Origin: Candidatus Fukatsuia endosymbiont of Tuberolachnus salignus
GTDB lineage: Bacteria > Pseudomonadota > Gammaproteobacteria > Enterobacterales > Enterobacteriaceae
Direction of reading: 5' to 3'
DNA: 64,000 bases
Assembly (NCBI RefSeq): GCF_964030845.1
Contig: NZ_OZ034983.1
Location: 1,860,001-1,924,000 of the forward strand
Shown here: one piece after another, positions 8,437 through 16,661 of the stretch
How the letters are laid out: each line of letters begins with the position of its first letter
Position numbering within the stretch: the first letter of the stretch is position 1
Program-made: the position numbers and the translations under genes
The notes under the pieces: model-generated
What the model was told of the DNA's origin: nothing
Database searches by the model: none
The model's input: the letters and a program-made list of their open reading frames with translations, nothing else

Positions 8437-9426
8437 GTGCCTGACATATCGAAGCCTCATGACAAATTATTTAAAGGGACCCTACAGCATCAACAGATTA
8501 CGTTGGATTGGTTGAAGGCACATCTTCCAAAGAGGATCCTGAAGTTAATTGATATCTCCACGTTAAAGATGGTACCCAACGAGTTATCCCCTAAATGGCC
8601 TGATACACTGTATAGCGATGTGGTTTTCAGTTGTAAGATTAAAGGCCAACTGAGCTACATCTATATTTTGGCGGAACATCAAAGCAGTGATGATGAAATG
8701 ATGGCATTTCGTATCCTCTGTTACGTTGTCGAGTTGATGAACTACCACTTAAAGCAGGGTCATAAAAAATTGCCGATTGTGTTGCCCTTAGTGCTCTATC
8801 ACGGAGAAAAATCGCCTTATCCCCACTCACGAGCAATCTGGGAATGTTTTGAGGAGCCAAAATTAGCAAAAAAATTGGCCCTGAAGCCCTTTCAACTGAT
8901 TGATTTAACGGTCATGTCAGATGAAGAGATAAATCGACATGGTTTAGCGTCAGTGATGGAAATCTTATTCAAACACTACCGCGAAAAGCAATCTCCCCTC
9001 ACCTGGTTAGAGGCGTTGTTATCTGAAGAGAAAATGACTACAATTTACACACAAGTGAGCCGTGACTATTTCAAAGACGTACTGAGGTACTTTATTGAAA
9101 TATGTGGTAGAGCCAGTGATTTGGCAGAATCAGATGAGCTGGACAAGTCATTAGCACTGTGGCTTAATTCCGTTCCACAAGCAAAGGAAGACATTATGAC
9201 ATTTGCACAACAACTCGAAAAACGGGGCGAAAAACGCGGCATAGAACAAGGCATGCAACAAGGCATGCAACAGGGCATGCAACAGGGCATGCAACAGGGA
9301 GAAAAACAAGCGTCCTTAAAAATCGCGAAAGAACTTCTTGCTGACGGAGCAAGCAAAGAAAAGATTAAAAAATATACTGGACTTTCTGACCAAGATATTA
9401 AAGATATTGAAGTATTGCTACATTAA
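8437..9426 (+). CDS. Rpn/YhgA-like PD-(D/E)XK recombination-promoting nuclease
   Basis: A 329-aa protein of the Rpn family (formerly annotated as transposase_31), DNA endonucleases that promote RecA-independent recombination. The start PHDKLFKGTL is typical. The nuclease core includes YSDVVFSCK (near 62) and IYILAEHQSSDD (near 74-85), followed by LPLVLYHGE near 130. The C-terminus holds four GMQQ repeats and then a helical region common in this family. The GTG start is preceded by AGGGAGAG. The gene is intact and monocistronic. Function in this host is inferred from the family. Confidence 0.88.
   Translation: MPDISKPHDKLFKGTLQHQQITLDWLKAHLPKRILKLIDISTLKMVPNELSPKWPDTLYSDVVFSCKIKGQLSYIYILAEHQSSDDEMMAFRILCYVVELMNYHLKQGHKKLPIVLPLVLYHGEKSPYPHSRAIWECFEEPKLAKKLALKPFQLIDLTVMSDEEINRHGLASVMEILFKHYREKQSPLTWLEALLSEEKMTTIYTQVSRDYFKDVLRYFIEICGRASDLAESDELDKSLALWLNSVPQAKEDIMTFAQQLEKRGEKRGIEQGMQQGMQQGMQQGMQQGEKQASLKIAKELLADGASKEKIKKYTGLSDQDIKDIEVLLH
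9250..9297 (+). repeat. four tandem 12-bp units inside the rpn gene
   Basis: The unit GGCATGCAACAG (first copy ends in A) repeats four times in frame, encoding GMQQ each time. Unit gain or loss would change protein length by four residues without a frameshift. Each unit contains the palindrome GCATGC. Confidence 0.9.
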
Positions 9427-9677
9427 GGTGTCTTAGCACCTGCTATACCCGGACGGGCTGAATGATGATTCAGCCTCGGGGGAATGTTTCGTTAAAGGTG
9501 TTAAATAACTTTAACTAGCGAATGCTGCATACGTAAGTAGTGCGGTTTTTTTACGCCCATAAATTGCCATTAGCTCACTGTCACCAGACAACGTTAGAAA
9601 ATATCGTGCGCAATAAACATTCGTGTAAACCTATTTACACCTTCCCAGATAAACAAATCAATCAAGGAAAACTGATT

Positions 9678-10239
9678 ATGTCTAAAGAAAATCTGCCCGT
9701 CGTTGCAGGTGTTGCAGTGACAACCGATGAAGAGAACCGTTTTAACCTCAATGCTATAGCAGTGGCTATGTAATATGATTGATTTTTTAAAAAATATTAT
9801 TTAATATCAGTGCATTAGTATAAATTTCACAATCAATTTATACAGTCGCGGCTATATTCATAAAGCAAGTAGCGAAGGTGAACATAAACGCCCTTCCAAA
9901 TGGCTTGCCACCGCTCAGGCTCGGGAATTAATGACAGAATTAGAGTCCAGCCTCTTGAAGAATAGTCAAAGCCCGAATTCGGGCTTTGCTCATAAAGTCA
10001 TCAATGTTAAACATGGTGGAAAAAATCCAGGCACCTACGCTCATGAAATCCTTGCTGTTGAATACGCAGGCTGGATACGCCCTGACTTTCGGATCATGGT
10101 TAACCAGACGTTTATTGATTACCACAGTGGAAAATTAGCAGATAAAGAGCAAAAAAGAAAAACCCACCGTGACGAAGGCAGTGGATTACCGGAATTTCGG
10201 AAGGCAAGAGCGATGCAAATAGCGATGGAGGGTTACTAA
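9678..10239 (+). pseudogene. KilA-N domain protein disrupted by a MITE
   Basis: The ATG at 9678 (AGGAAA 9-14 nt upstream) begins a KilA-N protein: ENRFNLNAI, then a 100-bp interruption, then HKASSEGEHKRPSKWL, the conserved GTYAHEILAVEYAGWI and FRIMVNQTF. KilA-N domains bind DNA in phage antirepressors and lytic regulators. Removing the 98-bp insert and one TA restores NAIHKASSEG in frame across the site. As it stands translation stops after 31 codons; a downstream ATG at 9931 could give a 102-aa product lacking the domain start. A second defect is possible, since the protein ends soon after a basic linker. Confidence 0.85.
9757..9854. repeat. MITE family 1, copy A (inside the KilA-N gene)
   Basis: A 98-bp AT-rich insert flanked by a TA duplication (9755-9756 and 9855-9856). 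The imperfect terminal repeats are TAGCAGTGGCTATGTAA and TAGCCGCGACTGTATAA. It shares ends and the core TATTATTTAATATCA with the copy at 27350-27449. TA duplication points to mobilisation by an IS630/Tc1-type transposase. Confidence 0.85.
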
Positions 10240-10364
10240 AGTACATAATAGCAGCAGCGAGTTGGAGAAAATCTTCATGCTGCCTCGCAAATATTGACGA
10301 ATAATTTGAATGAGAAACTAGCGTGGGTTGACTGTTACTCAGCTGTAAGCTACATTCGCTACAG

Positions 10365-10569
10365 GTGCTGAACACACCTTCAAAGAGCGGATACCGCGCC
10401 CGAAAGTTATGCGGTTTTTTTACGTCCATAGAGTATTATGGTCGGGTAGCGAGTAGCTATATAACACCTCTGCCGAGGAGGGAAATCTACTGGCCGTCTC
10501 TTTGCGGTGTTCAAGTGCCCGACCGCCCCGATGAACATGGGGTAATGAACAAACAAAGAGGATGTAAAA
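10365..10569 (+). other. leader region upstream of the Rha gene, similar to the one before the KilA-N gene
   Basis: The sequence TGCGGTTTTTTTACG[C/T]CCATA occurs at about 9540-9560 and again at 10410-10432, in each case 100-160 bp before an antirepressor-type gene. A short frame across the second copy reads CGFFTSIEYYGRVASSY, which resembles phage Ash-type leader ORFs. It is either a duplicated leader or a remnant small gene. Confidence 0.4.
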
Positions 10570-11169
10570 ATGACTACTCAAATATTCGCATTAACCCCTG
10601 AAATCACTATCCATAACGGTAAAGTTGTTACTACCTCACAGGCATTTGCAAACTACTTCAGTAAGCAGCACAAACATGTTATTGCCAAGATAGAAAAATT
10701 GGACTGCTCGCAGACATTTACATCAGCCAACTTTTCGGCTGATGCTCAGATTGTAACTATCGGCAATGGTGCAACCCGAAAATCTAAATTTTACCAAATG
10801 ACCAAAGACGGCTTCATCTTCCTGGTTATGGGCTTCACCGGCAAGAGAGCAGCAGCATTTAAAGAAGCCTACGTTGCAGAATTTAATCGCATGGAGGCTG
10901 AATTGTACGATACTTCAAGAATATCCAAGAACAATAGCAAACCCACTCAGATTGAAATAGATTGCTATCATATTCAAATATTTATGAAACATTTCACCGT
11001 CATTTCTGATGCGTGGTGGCATGAAATATATCCAGCATTAGTAAAACTAAATTCACCTTTAGCTTATCGTCTTTGTGATCGTTTCAAAGATGGGATGATA
11101 TTCGCCAATTTTGTTAATAGAAGCCTAAAAGCCCAGCTCCCCGTCGGCGCAATACCAAGACATAATTAA
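10570..11169 (+). CDS. Rha-family phage regulator with P22 antirepressor-type C-terminal domain
   Basis: A 199-aa protein. The N-terminal Rha domain has VVTTSQAFANYFSKQHKHV (about 16-35), FYQMTKDGFIFLVMGFTG (70-90) and AAAFKEAYVAEFNRME. The C-terminal half has ISDAWWHEIYPALVKLNSP and LCDRFKDGMIFANFVNRS, as in the P22 antirepressor C-terminal domain. Such proteins titrate phage repressors or block lytic growth depending on host IHF state. GAGG lies upstream of the ATG. It is one of four antirepressor-type genes between 9.7 and 12.3 kb and looks intact. Confidence 0.83.
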   Translation: MTTQIFALTPEITIHNGKVVTTSQAFANYFSKQHKHVIAKIEKLDCSQTFTSANFSADAQIVTIGNGATRKSKFYQMTKDGFIFLVMGFTGKRAAAFKEAYVAEFNRMEAELYDTSRISKNNSKPTQIEIDCYHIQIFMKHFTVISDAWWHEIYPALVKLNSPLAYRLCDRFKDGMIFANFVNRSLKAQLPVGAIPRHN

Positions 11170-11231
11170 TCCCCTACCCCTGTAACCTACAGGGGTTTTA
11201 TGAATCGCAATTCATTTGTGAGGAATTTTGC

Positions 11232-11585
11232 ATGCCAAATATCATTGATATTCATCAACAAGCCCCATTAAATTCCGAAAACTTACCGGTGATCACCTAC
11301 CACAAACAACGTGTTATCACCACCGAACTGTTGGCACAAGGATACGGTACGGATAGTAATAATATTCAGCAAAATTTTAAACGGGACAAAGAAAGGTTCA
11401 TTGCGGGTAAGCATTACCACAAGGTAGAAGGTGAAGAGCTTAAAGCGTTCAGGAACCAATTGACAGACAGTCAGTCGGTTAATAAACACACAACACGCTG
11501 GAGCTATCCCAAAATAGGTACCTTTTCGGTCATAGGGTGGGAAGTGCCCGCAAATCACACTTCTTATGAGTTAATCACCACATAA
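11232..11585 (+). CDS. ORF6N-domain protein, C-terminally truncated
   Basis: A 117-aa protein whose residues 20-75 form an ORF6N domain: ITYHKQRVITTELLAQGYG, NNIQQNFKRDKERFIAGKHY and EELKAFRN. This DNA-binding domain belongs to the phage KilA-N/BRO/antirepressor network. After KHTTRW the usual WTERGAARHAK region is replaced by unrelated residues, so the 3' part has been lost by deletion or recombination. GAGG stands about 10 nt before the ATG. It may still fold as a single-domain DNA binder. Confidence 0.7.
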   Translation: MPNIIDIHQQAPLNSENLPVITYHKQRVITTELLAQGYGTDSNNIQQNFKRDKERFIAGKHYHKVEGEELKAFRNQLTDSQSVNKHTTRWSYPKIGTFSVIGWEVPANHTSYELITT

Positions 11586-11607
11586 ATTCAGGATAAGGAA
11601 TTTCTGC

Positions 11608-12336
11608 ATGTCAAATGTCATTAATATCTATCAACAGGTAAAAATGTCTAGCCGTGAAATTGCTCAACTAACGGGCAAACAGCATAAACATGTTCTCGAT
11701 GATTGTCGAAAAATGTTCGAATCGATCAACATTCAATCGGCCGAGTTTTCGGCTGATTATAAAGACGCCAATGGGCGCACCTATCAAGAGTATGTGCTTG
11801 ACCAGGATTTAACCATGACATTGGTCATGGGCTACAGCATTTCGCTACGCTATAAAGTCGCCACTCGCTGGCGGGAGCTGGAAGAGAAAGCAACACGGCC
11901 TGTCTGCGTATTACCTAATTTCGAAGATCCCCCTGTTGCGGCTATGGCATGGGCAGAGCAGTTTCGTGAAAAAACCAGGTTAGCCTTAGTGAACAAAGCA
12001 CAGGAAGCGGAATTACAGGAGTTGAAGAGCCTGTTTAAGGAAGGAATAACGACGACTCAGTTTTGCAAAATGCTCAACGGTATTAATACACAACAGATTA
12101 ATCACTGTTTGGCAGAAAAAAATTGGCTCTATAACGAAAGTAAATCCCATATCCGCTGGCGTGCAACCTCTTATGCACGTGACCGATATTTGACGGAACA
12201 TCAGCATAAAATCAGTGTGCACGGGAGCGATGACTTTATCAAATACCAACCGGTTTTACTGCGCAAAGGGGCAATCCGACTATTTGACCTCTATCGCAAA
12301 AATAAGTTGCCAATGAAAACTTATTGGGATGGGTAA
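11608..12336 (+). CDS. Rha-type N-terminus fused to KilAC antirepressor domain
   Basis: A 242-aa protein. The N-terminal region MSSREIAQLTGKQHKHVLDD with YVLDQDLTMTLVMGY and YKVATRWRELEE is Rha/ORF-type. The C-terminal half, TTTQFCKMLNGINTQQINHCL, LYNESKSHIRWRATSYAR and LYRKNKLPMKTYWDG, matches the phage antirepressor KilAC domain. It begins 22 bp after the ORF6N gene, so the two may be cotranscribed. The opening MSNVINIYQQ resembles MPNIIDIHQQ of the ORF6N protein, suggesting the 5' ends were exchanged or duplicated. Confidence 0.82.
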   Translation: MSNVINIYQQVKMSSREIAQLTGKQHKHVLDDCRKMFESINIQSAEFSADYKDANGRTYQEYVLDQDLTMTLVMGYSISLRYKVATRWRELEEKATRPVCVLPNFEDPPVAAMAWAEQFREKTRLALVNKAQEAELQELKSLFKEGITTTQFCKMLNGINTQQINHCLAEKNWLYNESKSHIRWRATSYARDRYLTEHQHKISVHGSDDFIKYQPVLLRKGAIRLFDLYRKNKLPMKTYWDG

Positions 12337-12536
12337 TTCACCCATGACAAAGAACTCAACATCGCATCATAAATTAATGGAGCCATACACCATGAAAACA
12401 TAAACATTCACAACAAGTTATAAGATAGTAACGGCGACCCCAATCGCCTTTCCATATACATATTAACCCTAGCGCTAACAGAGGTGGCTCGAACCACCCC
12501 TGTAGCTAACCACCATAACCTCTAGCGGAGGCTACA

Positions 12537-12803
12537 ATGGCTAACATCGATATTACCCAATTTCCTGAATTACGGGAAGTGTTTCCTGAGTTAACGACTG
12601 TTCAATTTGAAACGGCGATGCTTTTCGCGTTAGGCGTATCACAAAAAGACATCGCTTTATTACGCTCGGTGTCCTATCCCGCCGTGAAACAGACATTGGC
12701 AAGTGCAAAACTCAAATTTGAACCGTATTCGCTGCATGGTCTGTTTACCGTATTTCATGTCCGCCTTGTGCTTTTTGCCTTAAAGGGATGTAGAAAGCGA
12801 TAG
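12537..12803 (+). CDS. small LuxR-type HTH protein
   Basis: An 88-aa protein made up almost wholly of a helix-turn-helix: LTTVQFETAMLFALGVSQKDIALLRSVSYPAVKQTLASAK, where the SQKDIA and PAVKQ segments match LuxR/GerE recognition helices. There is no receiver or sensor domain. GGAGG lies 7 nt before the ATG. It is followed 151 bp later by a second LuxR-type gene. A regulatory role is inferred from the HTH only; its targets are unknown. Confidence 0.6.
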   Translation: MANIDITQFPELREVFPELTTVQFETAMLFALGVSQKDIALLRSVSYPAVKQTLASAKLKFEPYSLHGLFTVFHVRLVLFALKGCRKR

Positions 12804-12954
12804 CGTCTAGCATGATAAAAATAGAAAAAATAGTCTCTCTTGTGGAGACTATCCCATTTTATTTTTCTAATTAGACTTTCGCACTGACTAAGTAATTTAC
12901 CCTCTCCTAAATGGGCGTCATCCACGATGAAGGGACTGAATAGAGTTAGGACAG

Positions 12955-13642
12955 ATGATGAAAAAAATAGCAAAGGTATCATGTTCATTGCCTCTGACAG
13001 CTATGATGGAAAACAGTCAAGATGTTTGGGGAATAAAAGACAGCGACTCACGCTTTATTTATACCAATCGTGCTTTTTTTTGAATTTTTAAATTTGCCAC
13101 AAGGATTTGATGTGATAGGGCGGCATGATGATGAACTTCCCACCTGTATTACAGAATTTTTTTTAATAATTCAAAAACTGGAAAGAGAGGTTATAAAAAG
13201 CGGACAAAAAAGCACCCTAATTAAAACGCATTTCTTTGGTCGAGAGCAGAAACTGCAACCTTATTTATACGAAACCTTTCCGCTGTATAATAAAAGAAAG
13301 AAATGCATCGGCACGGTTTTTTATGGTAGAAAACTGGCTATTATTTCACTGCCCCACTACGTAGATAAGCTGACTGCCACGCTATTATTTGAACCTCCCT
13401 CGACTCTCTTCACACAATCTGAATTGAGGATAATCTTTTATTTATTACGCACGATGAGTGCCAAGGAAATAGGTAAAAAATTGGCACGTTCTCATCGCAC
13501 AATAGAAAATAGAATTCGTATTCTATACCAAAAAGCGAAAGTGCATTCATTGCGAGACTTTAAACACTTTTGTCATCAAACCGGCTTTGATCGCACTATT
13601 CCTCAAGTGCTTATCCCTCTTGGAATACAGTTTATTGAGTAG
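12955..13642 (+). pseudogene. PAS-LuxR transcriptional regulator with a poly-T frameshift
   Basis: From ATG 12955 the frame gives ENSQDVWGIKDSDSRFIYTNRAFF then a stop. The frame that opens at 13070 continues EFLNLPQGFDVIGRHDDELP, the PAS-type sensor, and ends in a LuxR HTH (SAKEIGKKLARSHRTIENRI at about 13450-13510). The shift falls in a run of eight T (13074-13081); seven T would join NRAFF to EFLNLP in frame. The intact product would be about 228 aa. The run may be a real mutation, a slippage-switchable tract or an assembly error. AGG lies 5-7 nt before the start. Confidence 0.75.
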
Positions 13643-13653
13643 GAGAGTTAATT

Positions 13654-13797
13654 ATGAGCAACAGACAGAGCAGAGCGAGAAAAAGAGAGTTAAAAAATAA
13701 ACTCTTGGAAGCTAAGAGAAATGAAAATAAAAATTGGTTTAATCGATTAAGAAGTTGGTTCAAGAACAAAAAGAAGATTGAACGTAGATTGCCATAA
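13654..13797 (+). CDS. small basic protein
   Basis: A 47-aa ORF, 11 bp after the LuxR gene, with AGGAG 8-12 nt before its ATG. The product is very basic (RQSRARKRELKNKLLEAKRN near the start, FKNKKKIERR at the end) with NWFNRLRSWF in the middle, so it could form an amphipathic helix that binds nucleic acid or membrane. I know no family. The good RBS and tight spacing favour real expression. Confidence 0.45.
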   Translation: MSNRQSRARKRELKNKLLEAKRNENKNWFNRLRSWFKNKKKIERRLP

Positions 13798-13901
13798 ATA
13801 CATTTTATTTATTTTTTAAAAAATAATACGTTTAACGTAGGGTTTCGTCTTGTCAAAACAAGTGGAAGGCTTATATTTTATCTCTAAAAAAAGGAAGCCT
13901 T

Positions 13902-14048
13902 ATGTTACAAGAAGTGATGAGAGAACCGTCAGAAATGATTTATATTGGAATAACACTATACAAAGAACTTGAAACATTTTCCGCATCTATCAATGCTCAC
14001 TGTGAACACGGAATCACTGTGGCTCATTTCACTGAATACCTTATCTAA
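13902..14048 (+). CDS. small unidentified protein
   Basis: A 48-aa ORF with AGGA about 8 nt before the ATG. It encodes an acidic peptide with the segment ASINAHCEHGITVAHFTEYL and no signal peptide. A good rho-independent terminator follows 84 bp later, so it probably ends the transcript that begins around 12.5 kb. The family is unknown. Confidence 0.4.
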   Translation: MLQEVMREPSEMIYIGITLYKELETFSASINAHCEHGITVAHFTEYLI

Positions 14049-14132
14049 CATTACGGTTAAATAGCCAAAGACAGGATTATTGCTACATTGAAAGAGTAAA
14101 AATGGATTTTATTAAAGAATAAATAAAATAGG

Positions 14133-14160
14133 ATAGCCTTGCTCGTCAAGGCTATTTTTA
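14133..14160 (+). terminator. rho-independent terminator
   Basis: ATAGCCTTG (14133-14141), loop CTCG, CAAGGCTAT (14146-14154), then TTTTTA. A textbook stem and T-tract that closes the 12.5-14.0 kb gene group. The rest of 14161-14353 is AT-rich with no gene visible and probably holds the xis promoter. Confidence 0.85.
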
Positions 14161-14353
14161 TTGAATAAATTGGACCCTATTAATACTACCCCTCATAACA
14201 ATGAAGGACGCTATTATTTATTGATATTGATTATTCCTCTCATTATTTTTTATTCTTGAAATAAATTTATTCACATTACCCTCTATGACTTTTCCGTCTA
14301 AAATACGGACGCCGTGATGACATTTTTCACTTTAATAAAGAGAGAGCCGCTAT

Positions 14354-14584
14354 ATGGAAATCAGCCTCAAGCAATGGAATCAAAACCAGCCTCGTCCGCG
14401 TTGCATGGAACAAGTACGTCGATGGGCACGCTCTGGCGTCATTCAACCGCCACCACGGCTTGATGGCCGAGAATACCTTGTCGAGGCGCATGCCGTAAAA
14501 ATTGACCCAACAAACCCCGCCAGTTACGCCGGAAAACGCTTAATGGAGAGACTGTATCATGGCACGCAAAAGAAAGCCGGCTAA
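14354..14584 (+). CDS. lambda Xis-type excisionase
   Basis: A 76-aa protein aligned along its whole length with lambda Xis: LKQWNQNQPRPRCMEQVRRWARSG, then IQPPPRLDGREYLVEAHAVK. Xis is a winged-helix protein that bends attR DNA and directs Int towards excision. The 3' end overlaps int by 26 bp, as in lambda. It appears intact, so excision control may survive although most structural phage genes are gone. Confidence 0.88.
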   Translation: MEISLKQWNQNQPRPRCMEQVRRWARSGVIQPPPRLDGREYLVEAHAVKIDPTNPASYAGKRLMERLYHGTQKKAG

Positions 14585-15617
14585 CCGAGACCTGCCGCCC
14601 AATCTGTATGTCCGTAATAACGGCTACTATTGCTACCGAGACCCCCGCACAGGTAAGGAATACGGCGTAGGGAGCGTGAAACGTATCGCGATTAACGAAG
14701 CGATTGCCATGAACATGCAGATTTTTGACCAACGCTACAGTTTAGTAGATAGAATCAACGAGGTGAATACGCTGTCGGTGACAGAATGGGTCGCTAAATT
14801 TACAGAAAAATTGCATCAACGCGGCCTGCGGTCTAACACTCTCAGAGACTACCAATCAAGATTAACGGCCATCACCCGTGCTTTTTCTGATAAGGCACTG
14901 AATACCCTCACAACTAAAGAGATTGCTGAATTTCTAAATAGTTACAGTGATCAAGGTAAAACTACCAGCGCAAAATTAATCCGCAGCTTGTTGATTGATA
15001 TGTTTAATGAAGCCATTGCAGAGGGGCATCTGGAAACCAATCCCGTCACAGCCACGAGAAGCCCTCGTATACAGGTACAGAGAGAGCGTTTATCTCTAGA
15101 AGAGTTTCTTGTGATCAGAGAGGCAGCAAACCAACGGCAGCCTTGGATAGGTTTAAGCATGGACTTGGCTTTACTGACGGGTCAGAGAGTAGGGGATATC
15201 CAACGGATGAAATGGCAAGATGTTTATGGTGGGAAATGGTGGGTAGAGCAACAGAAAACCGGGATGAAATTGGTGATACCCTTAACCTTGAGTTTGGAGA
15301 TAATTAATAAAAACCTTGAAGGTATTCTTAATGCGTGTCGACAACAAATAGGCGGAGAAGAATATGTCTTTATAGGAAACAAGAAAATTAACCTCAATCC
15401 TAAAAGATTGTCGCAAGGATTTACAGACTCACGAGAACAATCTGGCTTGAAATGGCAAGGCACACCGCCTTCATTTCACGAAATCAGAAGTTTATCCGCC
15501 AGGCTACACAGTGAAGCCAGAGGTAAGGATTTTGCACAGAAATTACTGGGACACAAATCCTCTGCCATGACGGACAAATACCGTGATAGCCGAGGAAGTG
15601 AATGGGACGAGATCTGA
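14559..15617 (+). CDS. lambda-type tyrosine integrase
   Basis: A 352-aa site-specific recombinase very close to lambda Int (356 aa). The arm-binding N-terminus has DLPPNLYVRNNGYYCYRDP, followed by a core-binding region with TTKEIAEFLNSY. All catalytic residues are visible: Arg in TGQRVGD (near 209), Lys in QQKTGMK (near 232), His and Arg in FHEIRSLSAR (near 304-307), His in LLGHKS (near 329) and the nucleophile Tyr in DKYRDS (near 339). It overlaps xis. The integrase should be active. The probable att site lies about 480 bp downstream. Confidence 0.93.
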   Translation: MARKRKPANRDLPPNLYVRNNGYYCYRDPRTGKEYGVGSVKRIAINEAIAMNMQIFDQRYSLVDRINEVNTLSVTEWVAKFTEKLHQRGLRSNTLRDYQSRLTAITRAFSDKALNTLTTKEIAEFLNSYSDQGKTTSAKLIRSLLIDMFNEAIAEGHLETNPVTATRSPRIQVQRERLSLEEFLVIREAANQRQPWIGLSMDLALLTGQRVGDIQRMKWQDVYGGKWWVEQQKTGMKLVIPLTLSLEIINKNLEGILNACRQQIGGEEYVFIGNKKINLNPKRLSQGFTDSREQSGLKWQGTPPSFHEIRSLSARLHSEARGKDFAQKLLGHKSSAMTDKYRDSRGSEWDEI

Positions 15618-16092
15618 TACATTTTTATGATTCTTGGGTTATAGAATGAGACGTTAGATATGAGATAATCCACTCGACATTTTGACCTAATTTCGATCGA
15701 TTGTGACTTTTTGTTTTTAATTTATTGATTTTTATAACAAATAAAATACGTCCACTAACGCCTATACCCCTGTGATGAAATAACCAATAAAAAACAAAAA
15801 GATAAAATATTATTGCTTATATAATAGGCGACAAAACACAACAAAGCACAACTTTTCAGCCATTATTTATCAATATGTTGCCTCTTCATTTCGACCTATC
15901 GTCTTGCACCGAGCGAAGGTTCCTTTCTGTCATTCATCGTAAAATAACTCATTTTCCCAGCATCCAAGGTAGCCTTGTTTGAAACCTGTTTCATCGGCAT
16001 CGGTAATGTTATCTTTTTCTTCGATCTTCATGTCACCCATCTGACACTTTTAAAAACAGGTAAGAAAAAGGATGCTAACTAATTGAAAAGAT

Positions 16093-16144
16093 TGCTTCGC
16101 CCTACAGAGTTCGAACCTGTGACCTACGGCTTAAAAATCCACGG
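16093..16144 (-). other. 3' half of a tRNA-Arg-like gene, probable phage attachment site
   Basis: On the minus strand the sequence reads TTTTTAAGCCGTAGGTCACAGG, then TTCGAAC, TCTGT and AGGGCGA: an anticodon-loop 3' side, variable loop, T arm and acceptor strand. The order and spacing match the 3' half of tRNA-Arg(UCU) (argU), with several changes. No 5' half is present. A lone tRNA 3' half beyond int is what integration into a tRNA gene leaves behind. The rest of 15618-16661 is AT-rich and I see no gene in it. Confidence 0.6.
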
Positions 16145-16505
16145 GTGATAATTTAACTTATTGTCATTATTGATAAAATCTATGTCAGTGGCGTGGTTTA
16201 TGTCATTAAGTGCATTCTAATGTCCTTGATCGGCATTTAACACCGTTCAGTGACGACACAAATACGACACAGTCATTATCACCCCCAAACAACTTCCACA
16301 TAATCATTTTATCAAAGTGATCGTTACCTTTTCCTTTGCATAATAGTACCCCTCTCAATTTCCCAAGATTATTGTTGCTCATGTACAACAAGTTCAAAAT
16401 TTTCTTGTTTTATTTGCTACTCATTTTTATATTCAATTTACTTGAGTGACAACTAAGGAGTACATATAGCGGTGGCCTTATAAAATGGTTCAATTAAAGA
16501 AGGAA

Positions 16506-16540
16506 AAGAGGTGATCGACATCACACCTCTCTTTTCTACA
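16506..16540 (+). terminator. hairpin GAGGTG...CACCTC
   Basis: GAGGTG and CACCTC separated by about 10 nt, flanked by A-rich and CTTTTCT sequence. It resembles a terminator that could work in either direction. No gene adjoins it on the left, so its role is unclear. Confidence 0.4.
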
Positions 16541-16661
16541 CTGGGCTTTGGCATGAGTCCATTTCTTCTCAATGGGAATGATAATCTATTTTTTATTACG
16601 TGACGACACTATTTAAATATTGACTAAATAATCTCATGGTTTTAATGAATTTTTATTAAGC

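Noticed and set aside
9240..9300. Tandem repeats considered as a CRISPR array
   Set aside because: The units are contiguous, 12 bp long, without spacers and in frame within a gene.
16206..16397. 63-codon minus-strand frame after the att region
   Set aside because: No RBS, no recognisable domain and low-complexity surroundings; it may be chance.
16464..16500. Possible further MITE end (TATAGCGGTGGCC)
   Set aside because: Only a left end is visible, with no matching right end within 120 bp.
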